Of a stretch of 64,000 nt of DNA, positions 24,323 through 31,653 are shown one piece after another. This DNA comes from Deltaproteobacteria bacterium (lineage in GTDB: Bacteria > Desulfobacterota > Desulfobulbia > Desulfobulbales > Desulfurivibrionaceae): positions 1-64,000 of the forward strand of contig DUZW01000005.1 in the NCBI GenBank assembly GCA_013349295.1. The letters are read 5' to 3'. A program made the translations under genes and the position numbers. Numbering within the stretch: position 1 is the first letter of the stretch; the number at the start of each line of letters is the position of its first letter. Below the pieces are notes generated by a model. That model did not search any database. It saw nothing but the letters and a program-made list of their open reading frames with translations, and was not told where the DNA came from.

Positions 24323-26160
24323 AAACCGTTTCCTATCGTCCTGTGTACCGCCAGGGCAAGGTACCTTGTTCCCTGGGCAAAGAGCAACCGTTTTGCCGAG
24401 AGTTCGGCAAGAAAAGTTGCCAGCTGCGCCGTGCCAAGCTTGGGAAACAGGCGGGCAAGCTCATCGAACTCGACTATGGTTTCGCAGGCAAGATAGATGG
24501 CTCGGGAGGTATTACGCAACCGGTGATGCAGGGTCGCCCGCCCGGGCAATTCCTGACGGATGATCAAGAGATTGCCCGCATCACGGTAGGAAAGCGGCGG
24601 AACCAGATGGGCCGGGCAACGCCTTGCCTCGTGAAACCGTTGCCAATCGCGAATCTTTTTGACCACCGGTTGCCAGAGCCCACGCTGATACTCCCGATCC
24701 CCGCGATAATCGTTGATCAGCAAGGTCAAACCCTGCAAGATTTGCGGTGGGAAGAGCTTGCGATTATGGGAATGCTGAACAACGGCACGGATCCCGTAAT
24801 TACCGGGGTCAGAAGCTACCTCGCAACCATGACCGAGAAAAAAAGAAGCAGCGACCAGAGGGGTAAAAGGCAAAACAAAATCAAGATTGACCAAGGTTTC
24901 CCGCACCTCCGCCTCGGTGGACTGGGGAAAACCGGTAATCAGGTTCCCGTCCAGCCGGATGCCCAAGGCAAGACTTTCCTTCATCAAGGCCAAATTCTCC
25001 ATGACCGTGGCCCCCTTGCGCATCCTCTCAAGAAGCCCCTGGCTGAGGGACTCGATCCCGGACTGCACCGCCACCAACCCGCCTTCTCGGTATCCCTTGA
25101 GAATCTCCCCCCGTTGGTTCACCCGGATTTCGGCAAAAAAGCGAAAATCCTTTTCCCCGGACGCCATCTTTTCAAAAAAAGCTGGGGCTTCCCGACCGGG
25201 CAAGACGTTATCGGTAAAGCTGAAATCAAGACAGCCATGCCGCTCGGACAGAGTCAGCACCTCCCGCTCCATCTGCTCCGCACTCTTGCCCCGGTAACCA
25301 TGCCACTGAAGATTGAGATTGCAAAAACTACATTTCCCCCACCAGCAGCCCCGGGAAAATTCCACCGGCAGCTCCGGCACAAAAGGCTCCCCAGAAAACT
25401 CCCGACGCAGATCCTGAAAATAATCATCGTAGTCCGGGATAGGCAGCTCAAAAAGGGTCTTGAACTGGCTGCCGATAAAAGCCTGTTCGGAAGCCGGCGG
25501 GTTTCGAGTCATGATCTGGGGAGCCAGGGCGGTTTGGCGCCCAGCCAGCACCCGGCAGAGATTCGCCAACGGCAGTTCCCCCTCGCCATGCACCACATAA
25601 TCAAGCCAGGGAAAGACTTCCAGCAGCGAGCTGCCCATTTCCGCCACGCAGGAAGAGCCGCCAAAAACGATGGGCAGTTGCGGCTGCCGCGCCTTGAGCA
25701 GCTTGGCTGCAACAAGCGAAGCCAGCAGCTGGTTGAAGCAGACGGAAAATCCTACCAGCTCAAACTGAGTCCAATCCTGTCGGGCCAGCCAGTTGTGCAG
25801 ATGCTCATCCACCTTCCGCCAAAGGTCCTCCAGCGAAAGTGCGCCTGCCCCCTTGCACTGCTTCAACCTTTTGCCAAGAAAACCGCGCAACGCCGCACGC
25901 TGTTCCGGAAAGAGCAACCCGGCGTACAACCCTTCGCACAGCCAGACATCCCGAGAGATTTCCCGATAGAACTCAGGGCCAAGGGACTTGGCCAAACCAA
26001 GATAGGGATGCAGACAGGAAACCCGCACATCCGGCTCGGCCTGATTCAGATAGCCCTTCAGCGCCCCCAACTGAACAGAGGGCCGATTGAAAAGCGCCCA
26101 AGGCATGGCAATAAGCCCAAGACGAAACCGAGGGCTCGCCTGGTCTGTGTTCTCAACCAT
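24319..26160 (-). CDS. B12-binding radical SAM protein, RiPP-maturation C-methyltransferase type
   Basis: Protein of 613 residues. An N-terminal cobalamin-binding-like region (about 15-240; FELVGFSVCFNQLLA, IVFGGSSC, DYVVHGEGELPL) is followed by a radical SAM domain whose cluster motif is SRGCWWGKCSFCN, with the downstream YRGKS. The CWWG-x(n)-CxFC pattern and the WHGYRGKS run closely resemble the family that acts on RiPP precursors (RiPP maturation radical SAM protein 1). The 180-residue C-terminal part is of unknown fold. No precursor peptide was found beside it. The ATG at 26160 has only a close AGGA. First gene of the run with cobU and cobD. Confidence 0.8.
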   Translation of the reverse strand: MVENTDQASPRFRLGLIAMPWALFNRPSVQLGALKGYLNQAEPDVRVSCLHPYLGLAKSLGPEFYREISRDVWLCEGLYAGLLFPEQRAALRGFLGKRLKQCKGAGALSLEDLWRKVDEHLHNWLARQDWTQFELVGFSVCFNQLLASLVAAKLLKARQPQLPIVFGGSSCVAEMGSSLLEVFPWLDYVVHGEGELPLANLCRVLAGRQTALAPQIMTRNPPASEQAFIGSQFKTLFELPIPDYDDYFQDLRREFSGEPFVPELPVEFSRGCWWGKCSFCNLNLQWHGYRGKSAEQMEREVLTLSERHGCLDFSFTDNVLPGREAPAFFEKMASGEKDFRFFAEIRVNQRGEILKGYREGGLVAVQSGIESLSQGLLERMRKGATVMENLALMKESLALGIRLDGNLITGFPQSTEAEVRETLVNLDFVLPFTPLVAASFFLGHGCEVASDPGNYGIRAVVQHSHNRKLFPPQILQGLTLLINDYRGDREYQRGLWQPVVKKIRDWQRFHEARRCPAHLVPPLSYRDAGNLLIIRQELPGRATLHHRLRNTSRAIYLACETIVEFDELARLFPKLGTAQLATFLAELSAKRLLFAQGTRYLALAVHRTIGNGL

Positions 26161-26212
26161 TCCTATTGCTCATAATCGTTTGAGGCAAAGATTCGCCCCC
26201 CAAAAATAAAAA

Positions 26213-26310
26213 CCGCTCAACAGTGCCGCAGATGCGCGAAAGAGGCCTGCGAAGTGTGCTATTGCACACGAGCAGGCCGATGATAAAGCAGATGCGGTGC
26301 TGCTGAGCGG
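26213..26310 (-). repeat. Structured intergenic element, copy B
   Basis: Read on the minus strand, this 98-base element starts CCGCTCAGC and ends GTTGAGCGG, flanked by A-run and T-run sequence. It shares the blocks GCACCGCATCTGCTTT, TCATCGGCCTG and CTTTCGCGCATC with copy A at 4852-4950. The central hairpin, GGCCTGC-x3-GTGTGC against GCACAC-x3-GCAGGCC, differs in sequence from copy A but keeps pairing. It starts within three bases of the lolA stop and the T-run after the far arm could end lolA transcription. Confidence 0.8.
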
Positions 26311-26313
26311 TTT

Positions 26314-26988
26314 TTACTGCTCGATGATTTCCGTGCCCAGAGGCGGGGTGAAAACAAAAACCTCCGGCGAGACCGATTCGTTCCGGCGGATATTTGAAAA
26401 AGACAGATCGCTTATGCTCCCGAAATGATCGACAATCTCAAGACGACGGACCATGAAATTCTCGTCGATCCAGAGATGGAGATAATCCACCTGCGGATGC
26501 GCGGTCTTGGGCACGAGCTTGATCGCCTTCAGGTTCGCATCACCCTGCCTTTCCGGCGGCAGCACACTGAAATCACGAACAATATTACCGGTGCCGACAA
26601 AAAATGCATAGGTAACATCGGAATTGATGTATTGCGAAACAGGCTGGACCACCAGCTGAGCGGAATTGGCCAGATACATGGAAACCTTCTTGCCGTCGCT
26701 GATCAACACCTGCTTGTCCGGGGTTTGATAATCCCAACGGATGCGACCGGGCTTGGAGATCACCAGCTTGCCGGCGCCAAGCCGCTTGCGGGTACTCATG
26801 GGGACCGAGGTCAACTGTTTGAAATCGGCGGTCATGGTCTTGGTCTCTTCATAGCGGGCCTGGAGTTTCTGAGCAAGCTCCAAGGGCGTCAGACCGGCAC
26901 ACCGGCCTGAACCGGGAAAAACCGCCAAGAACATGAAGCCAATCGACACAGAGAACAAGAGGGTTACGCGAAGACCGGAAATATTCAT
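26314..26988 (-). CDS. lolA: Outer-membrane lipoprotein carrier protein
   Basis: Periplasmic chaperone of 224 residues that ferries lipoproteins from the inner to the outer membrane. It has a signal peptide (about 1-31), then ARYEETKTMTADFKQ, GAGKLVISKPGRIRWDYQTPDKQVLISDGKKVSMY and HLWIDENFMVRRLEIVDHFG, which follow the LolA beta-barrel pattern. AGGAG lies upstream of the ATG at 26988, which overlaps the murI stop by four bases (ATGA). The transcript appears to end at the hairpin element 26213-26310. Confidence 0.9.
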   Translation of the reverse strand: MNISGLRVTLLFSVSIGFMFLAVFPGSGRCAGLTPLELAQKLQARYEETKTMTADFKQLTSVPMSTRKRLGAGKLVISKPGRIRWDYQTPDKQVLISDGKKVSMYLANSAQLVVQPVSQYINSDVTYAFFVGTGNIVRDFSVLPPERQGDANLKAIKLVPKTAHPQVDYLHLWIDENFMVRRLEIVDHFGSISDLSFSNIRRNESVSPEVFVFTPPLGTEIIEQ

Positions 26989-27797
26989 GACACATGACTC
27001 CTGTTGAAAATATCTGAGGTAACCTTTTCCAGGGTAATGGGACGGCCGAAAACCTTTTTCGCTATATCAAGGGCCGCATCGGTCACATCGGAAACATAAT
27101 AATGGCTTTCCCCGTTTCGTTCGAGCTGCTGCTCGATGTCAGGATGACTTCCCAGGAAATGTGCCAGGCTCTCCGCCACAACTTCCGAGGAATCGATGAT
27201 CGCCACCCGCTTGCCGATGCGCGGCTGGATCAAATCCTTCAACAGCGGATAGTGGGTACAGCCGAGGACAAAGGTATCCACCTGCCTGAGCCGCAGAGGC
27301 TGAAGATAGCGACGGAGGATCATCTTCGTTTCCCGCTTGTTCAACCAGCCTTCCTCTACCAAGGGAACCAGAAGCGGGCAGGCCTGGGAATAAACAGTGT
27401 ATCCCGGTTGCTCAGCCAGGATCTTTTTTTCATACACCCCGCTCTTAACCGTGGCCCGGGTGCCGATCACCCCGATGCGACCGGAACGACTGGTGATTAT
27501 GGCCTTGCGCACCGCCGGGCTGATGACCTCGAAGACAGGCACGGGAAACTCCTGTTGCAAGATCTCGGAGGCCACACTGGCTGCGGTATTGCAGGCGACG
27601 ATGATGATCTTCGCCCCCTGCCCGAGGAGAAACTCCGTGTTCTGCCGGGCATAGGCGATAATGGTTTCCGGGCTCTTGGAACCATAGGGGGTCCGGGCCA
27701 GATCGCCGAAATAGGCAATGCGGTATTGCGGCAAAAGCTGTTCAACAGCCTTGGCCACCGTCATCCCGCCCACACCCGAATCAAAAATACCAATCAT
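26985..27797 (-). CDS. murI: Glutamate racemase
   Basis: Cytoplasmic enzyme of 270 residues that makes D-glutamate for peptidoglycan. Key motifs are MIGIFDSGVGGMTV (Asp7 base), YFGDLARTPYGSKS, the first catalytic Cys in VACNTAAS and the second in LGCTHYPLL. The ATG at 27797 is chosen because the family begins exactly there; the open frame continues upstream but without homologous sequence. It runs into lolA by a four-base overlap, linking cell-wall and lipoprotein transport genes. Confidence 0.95.
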   Translation of the reverse strand: MIGIFDSGVGGMTVAKAVEQLLPQYRIAYFGDLARTPYGSKSPETIIAYARQNTEFLLGQGAKIIIVACNTAASVASEILQQEFPVPVFEVISPAVRKAIITSRSGRIGVIGTRATVKSGVYEKKILAEQPGYTVYSQACPLLVPLVEEGWLNKRETKMILRRYLQPLRLRQVDTFVLGCTHYPLLKDLIQPRIGKRVAIIDSSEVVAESLAHFLGSHPDIEQQLERNGESHYYVSDVTDAALDIAKKVFGRPITLEKVTSDIFNRSHVS

Positions 27798-27955
27798 GCA
27801 GGTCTCACAAGGAAAATTGGAGGAATTATACACCAAGCCGTAAAAGAAGTAAAAAATAGCGCGCACTATGCTGCGTATTCGGGAAAAAGTCAACAGCCAT
27901 CCCTGTTTTGAGGCCGCCCCCTCACACCCGGAAATAAAAACACCCCGCCTTGTCA

Positions 27956-27996
27956 CAAAAAAAGGAGGACCCGACCTTACGGTCAAAGGCCCTCCT
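27956..27996 (-). terminator. Terminator after the MucR-like gene
   Basis: On the minus strand AAGGAGGGCC pairs with GGTCCTCCTT around a GACC/GGTC inner stem and runs into seven T residues. Confidence 0.88.
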
Positions 27997-28029
27997 TGAG
28001 GAGAACAGAAATCTCGCCCCAAACAGGGG

Positions 28030-28506
28030 CTATTTTTTCTCGGCAGCCGCCTTCTTGGCCTGACCGTTTTTCTTGCGCTTGGCAATGGCCTTGCGTAAAT
28101 TATCCGGCAAACCGCGATCCTTGCCTGCCTTCTTGCGCCGTTCGGAAAGAGCCTTGGCACAGAGAGGCTGCCGCAGGGAAAAGCCCCATTTTTCCCGGTA
28201 CTCCCTGCCGGTCAGGTCATGGGAGCGCAGATGTTTTGGCGACAGCATCTTGAATTCCTGCCCACACTCCAGGCAGATTATTTTATTTTTCTGAATGGAT
28301 TTTTCCGGGCTCGTGCTTGGAGCAGCAACCGCTCCGGCAGTTCCTTCTGAAACTCCAGTCTGCATTTTTGCTTCGCCTGCCTGCAACATCTGCAAGGCAT
28401 TAAAAGTAGCCTGCAAGGCCAAAGTTATTTCCTCTGTATTCATCCCCTTTGAAGCACATTGCGACTGAACCAGATCCGCCGCCATTTCGACAAGCGATTT
28501 CCCCAT
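28030..28506 (-). CDS. Ros/MucR-family zinc-finger transcriptional regulator
   Basis: DNA-binding protein of 158 residues. The core is IICLECGQEFKMLSPKHLRSH followed by GREYREKWGFS, the Ros/MucR C2H2-type zinc finger and its basic flank; the C-terminus is very Lys/Arg-rich. In alphaproteobacteria such proteins repress exopolysaccharide and conjugation genes; here the targets are unknown. GGAGGAAG precedes the ATG at 28506, which is preferred over an in-frame ATG six codons earlier. It stands alone with its own terminator. Confidence 0.85.
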   Translation of the reverse strand: MGKSLVEMAADLVQSQCASKGMNTEEITLALQATFNALQMLQAGEAKMQTGVSEGTAGAVAAPSTSPEKSIQKNKIICLECGQEFKMLSPKHLRSHDLTGREYREKWGFSLRQPLCAKALSERRKKAGKDRGLPDNLRKAIAKRKKNGQAKKAAAEKK

Positions 28507-28676
28507 ATCTACTTCCTCCACCATTGATCATTACAATTAAACGACATATAGATTCATACGTATCGTAAAACAAATATCAAAGCAACTCTTTTCAAGTCAA
28601 GACCAGACAAAGACAATTCCGGCCCAGCCAATTGGTTATCATTACAGAGCTGTTTTCCGAAGACAAAAAACAGCAT

Positions 28677-28712
28677 AAAAAAAGCACCTGTATCCACATT
28701 CGGATCAGGTGC
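28677..28712 (-). terminator. Terminator after the diguanylate cyclase gene
   Basis: Minus-strand GCACCTGATCC pairs with GGAT-x-CAGGTGC (one bulge) and is followed by seven T residues, about 65 bases past the stop. Confidence 0.88.
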
Positions 28713-28776
28713 TGCATCTCTCCTCTATATTCAGTTTCGCTCCGCCGCCACCCTCCTGCAAAGAGCAGGTTTATGC

Positions 28777-29706
28777 CTATCTCTCCCGCCGATCGATCAG
28801 ATAATTACTGCCCTCTAGTTTTTTCACGCAATGCTTGAGCTGGGAAGCAACAGAAGAAACCTCGCCGTAATGTGTGTACCTGCCCCCACCGGTTGTCACC
28901 GCCGCGATGGAAAGGCTCAAAAGTCCGAAGCGTGTCTCACGGTCCTGTCGATCGCGTCCGACAAACTCGCCAACCGCGATATCTTCCGCGCTCAAGAACA
29001 TATTCCGCACCAGCTCGAAATTGGCCAGAATCTTTTTACAAACCGGCTCAACCATCTCTTCCCGGACGATAAAAACAAAATCATCCCCACCGATATGCCC
29101 TACGAAACTGCCTTTCCTGGCAACCTCGTCCACTACGTTGACCATGACCCGAGCCACCATGAGGATCACCTCATCGCCACGGGAAAACCCATATCGATCA
29201 TTATAGGGCTTAAAATTGTCAATATCCACATAACAGACAGCATAACCTTCCGGCGCCCCCAGCACCCGCTGGATGGCACGGATGATCGAGGTATTGCCGG
29301 GAAGCCGACTGAGGGGATTATTATCAAAGGCGCGAATCATGCGGGACTCGGCCAGCCGAATCCGGGTAAGCAGGAGCTCCGGGGTAAACGGTCTGGTGAG
29401 GATGTCATCCACCGGATAATTGTCCCAGTCGAGCTCAACCTGAAGCTGGCTCTCTTCCATGACCAGAAAAATGGGGATATTGGCCTTTTGCAAACAAGCC
29501 TTCACGGCCCGGATCAAATCAACATCCCCGGTTTTTCCGGAAAAACCCTTTTCCGTCACCAGCAGATCAGGGGGATCTTCCAGCACCAGCGCCAAGGCCT
29601 CATGCAGATTGAGGCAATGCTGCATCGTGTATCCCTTGGCCTCAAGCATAAGCCGGCATTCCGGCATGATCAGCGAGTCGCTGCCCGCAATCAGGATACG
29701 GGACAT
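28777..29706 (-). CDS. Diguanylate cyclase with a degenerate receiver domain
   Basis: Protein of 309 residues. The first 120 resemble a response receiver, but the phospho-acceptor position reads LLVTEKG, with Glu where Asp is expected, so phosphorylation is unlikely. Residues about 135-300 form a GGDEF domain with LPGNTSIIRAI, CYVDIDNFKPYNDRYGFSRGDEVI and the active loop HIGGDDF; GGDDF departs by one residue from GGDEF but keeps acidic character. No RxxD inhibitory site is seen five residues ahead. It makes c-di-GMP if active. Third gene of the run starting at 31130; AAGGAT lies ahead of the ATG. Confidence 0.87.
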   Translation of the reverse strand: MSRILIAGSDSLIMPECRLMLEAKGYTMQHCLNLHEALALVLEDPPDLLVTEKGFSGKTGDVDLIRAVKACLQKANIPIFLVMEESQLQVELDWDNYPVDDILTRPFTPELLLTRIRLAESRMIRAFDNNPLSRLPGNTSIIRAIQRVLGAPEGYAVCYVDIDNFKPYNDRYGFSRGDEVILMVARVMVNVVDEVARKGSFVGHIGGDDFVFIVREEMVEPVCKKILANFELVRNMFLSAEDIAVGEFVGRDRQDRETRFGLLSLSIAAVTTGGGRYTHYGEVSSVASQLKHCVKKLEGSNYLIDRRER

Positions 29707-29749
29707 CTACAGGGATCCTTGGCGAATGATTGATCAAGGGAGAAAATCC

Positions 29750-30619
29750 TCATGCCGCGCCTTCCTGACCGGACTGAATATCGAGACTGAAGCCCTTGAC
29801 GTCCCAAAGCTTTTCCTCCACCTCCTGCAGCAGCGGATCGATATCGCCGGGGGTAAGGGCCAACAACTTCCAGGCCTTGTTGTTCAGCGGCGGCACCCAG
29901 ATATCTCCGGCATGGCCATAACCAAGCCCCCGAATCATGATATCGGCAAAATGAACTATGGCGCTGGACTGCTTTTCTTCCTTGGCAAGCTGCGGATCAT
30001 GATGGCAGGCAATGGGCTCGACCAACTTGTTGGGCAGGTTCCAGCTCTTGGCCAGCCAACTCCCCACCTCGGCATGGTCAAGCCCCAGAAGTTCCCTTTC
30101 CGCCTCAAGCCTGGAGATCTTTTTCTGCCGGGACAATTCCGTGATCATCTCGTACTCACGGGGCAACTCCATCTTGATGGCAACCTTGCCGATATCATGG
30201 ATAAGCCCGGCGGTACTGATCTCTTCGGGATCCTTCACCCCCAGATGCCTGGCCAAGACGTTGCATACCACGGCGCATCCCAAGGAATGCTCCCACAGCT
30301 CGACATCCTGCGATTCCATGACCTCAAAGATGGAGGCACTGATAATCAAACTTTTGATAACATTAAAACCCAGAAGAATAATCGCACTGTTCAACGAACT
30401 GATCCGCTGCGGAAATCCGTAAAACGCCGAGTTGACCAACTTGAGCAGCTTGCTGGCCAGGATATGATCCTTGCTGATCACTCGGCCCATCTGCTCCGTG
30501 GTCGTATCCGGATTCTCCGCCATCTTGCCCAGCTTGGCAACGATTCCCGGCAAGGTCGGCAGGCTTTTTATCTCCCGTAACACCTTTTTGAACTTGGCAC
30601 GTTTTTGTTCATCCATCAT
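29750..30619 (-). CDS. HDOD/HD-domain signalling protein
   Basis: Cytoplasmic protein of 289 residues. It carries the HDOD signature: LPTLPGIVAKLGKMAENPDTTTEQMGRVISKDHILASKLLKLVNSAFYGFPQRISSLNSAIILLGFNVIKS compressed here to its outline, then a conserved HD pair in GLIHDIGKVA and a further HH in IACHHDP. HDOD proteins link signal transduction to motility, biofilm and phosphorelays, mostly without known catalysis. It sits between a small conserved protein and a diguanylate cyclase on the same strand, so it likely belongs to a c-di-GMP-linked unit. Confidence 0.9.
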   Translation of the reverse strand: MMDEQKRAKFKKVLREIKSLPTLPGIVAKLGKMAENPDTTTEQMGRVISKDHILASKLLKLVNSAFYGFPQRISSLNSAIILLGFNVIKSLIISASIFEVMESQDVELWEHSLGCAVVCNVLARHLGVKDPEEISTAGLIHDIGKVAIKMELPREYEMITELSRQKKISRLEAERELLGLDHAEVGSWLAKSWNLPNKLVEPIACHHDPQLAKEEKQSSAIVHFADIMIRGLGYGHAGDIWVPPLNNKAWKLLALTPGDIDPLLQEVEEKLWDVKGFSLDIQSGQEGAA

Positions 30620-30818
30620 GAGCCGCCATTAAGAATCCGTAGCATTGCAACTTCGTGATCGGCATAAGGGACCGTAACGATAGTGGCAAAAATGTGTTGG
30701 TTCATTCGTAACGACCAAAAGCCGTGACAAAAAACAACTTGGTCATTTCGTATAGCCGTCACTGCATAAAAATCCGTAACGCGACGGGCAACTTGCACAC
30801 GTTAACTTGCAACGGCCC

Positions 30819-31130
30819 CTATCCTAAATTCCGCGAGGCCGCCAACCTGGCTTGAATTCGCTTCTTGAGATACATGAGCGGCGCGATATCTTCAACCCGC
30901 TGAAAGCGCAAGTCAACCTCCTGCAATTCCTCCTGCAGGGACTTTTCGCCCTCAATGATCACGGGATGCCCTTCCACCGTAACATCAACGATGTCCATGC
31001 CGGCCAACCGCTCGATCAAGGCCGGACTCAACGCAGTGCCGGCCCCGCAGAGCACCATCCCCTCAGGGTTAAGAATTTCCTTGGCCAAAATCATTCCCGG
31101 ACCAGCCTGGCCTAACAGTATTCTCTGCAC
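30819..31130 (-). CDS. Small conserved protein of an HDOD operon
   Basis: Protein of 103 residues, first in the run with the HDOD protein and the diguanylate cyclase. It begins with GTG after GAGGAACAG. Residues 1-60 look beta-rich (GMILAKEILNPEGMVLCGAGTALSPALIERLAGMDI, given here in outline), resembling the N-terminal domain placed before some HD-GYP proteins; the rest is one charged helix. No catalytic motif is present. It could be a regulatory partner of the HDOD protein. The 200-base spacer that follows is AT-rich with repeated CGTTACG motifs. Confidence 0.6.
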   Translation of the reverse strand: MQRILLGQAGPGMILAKEILNPEGMVLCGAGTALSPALIERLAGMDIVDVTVEGHPVIIEGEKSLQEELQEVDLRFQRVEDIAPLMYLKKRIQARLAASRNLG

Positions 31131-31203
31131 GCCTGTTCCTCATTGTTTTATATCTGGGGATCAGCCAGCCCCCTCTTCCTGTCGAGGAATCCGTGGCTAG
31201 GCA

Positions 31204-31232
31204 TTGACAGATCAGACAACCGACATTAAATT
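31204..31232 (+). promoter_or_regulatory. Candidate sigma-70 promoter upstream of the FmdB gene
   Basis: TTGACA, 17 bases, TAAATT. A transcript from here would meet the hairpin-plus-T-run at 31293-31330 before the gene, giving either an about 90-base RNA or an attenuated leader. Confidence 0.45.
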
Positions 31233-31292
31233 ATAACCCATTTCTAAGAATGCCAATATTTTTAATGTATAGCAATTTTACAGATGTTTCGC

Positions 31293-31330
31293 TGGAAACA
31301 ATAAAAAATTCTGTTTCCGGCATTTTTTTT
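31293..31330 (+). terminator. Hairpin with T-run in the FmdB leader (attenuator or sRNA end)
   Basis: TGGAAACA pairs with TGTTTCC(G) around an A/T loop and is followed by eight T residues. It lies between divergent genes, 42 bases before the FmdB start, so it terminates nothing annotated; an attenuator or small-RNA 3' end is the simplest reading. Confidence 0.6.
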
Positions 31331-31371
31331 CAACCTATCACCGTACTGGACTCAAAACGGAGGGACCAGAA

Positions 31372-31647
31372 ATGCCTATCTATGAATACCAGTGTGAGGC
31401 CTGCCAGGATGTAATTGAAGCACAGCAGAGCCTGTCAGACAAACCGCTGACCACCTGCCCCGCCTGCACCGGCAACCTCAAGAAACTTATCTCCAGAAGC
31501 TCCTTCCAGCTCAAAGGCGGAGGCTGGTATTCCGATGGCTACAGCAGCACCCCCGGCAAGACAACCTCGCCCTGCCAGGCAGCAACAAGCTCCGACGCAG
31601 CCCCCTCCTGTCCGGCCAAGGCAGGCTCAGCCTGCAAGTGCGGTTGA
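31372..31647 (+). CDS. FmdB-type zinc-ribbon protein
   Basis: Protein of 91 residues of the FmdB/CxxC putative regulatory family. Zinc ligands are CEAC and CPAC in MPIYEYQCEACQDVIEAQQ and TTCPACTGNLKKLIS; the tail is Ser/Thr/Ala-rich with a few more Cys and ends CKCG. First seen beside formamidase genes, the family has no firm function. GGAGG precedes the ATG. It converges on queA with only six bases between. Confidence 0.88.
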   Translation: MPIYEYQCEACQDVIEAQQSLSDKPLTTCPACTGNLKKLISRSSFQLKGGGWYSDGYSSTPGKTTSPCQAATSSDAAPSCPAKAGSACKCG

Positions 31648-31653
31648 GAGGAA

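Noticed and set aside
24343-26175. A 610-codon plus-strand open frame opposite the radical SAM gene
   Set aside because: It mirrors the codon pattern of the minus-strand gene, whose CWWG/CxFC motif is clearly real; the plus-strand product has no recognisable domain.
26161-26212. Search for a cobalamin riboswitch ahead of the B12 radical SAM operon
   Set aside because: No B12-box-like sequence; the space is taken by the structured element and a short AT-rich leader.
30616-30798. A 60-codon minus-strand frame ending in an overlap with the HDOD start
   Set aside because: GTG start without a ribosome binding site and built from repeated CGTTACG motifs; probably chance, though the overlap is curious.
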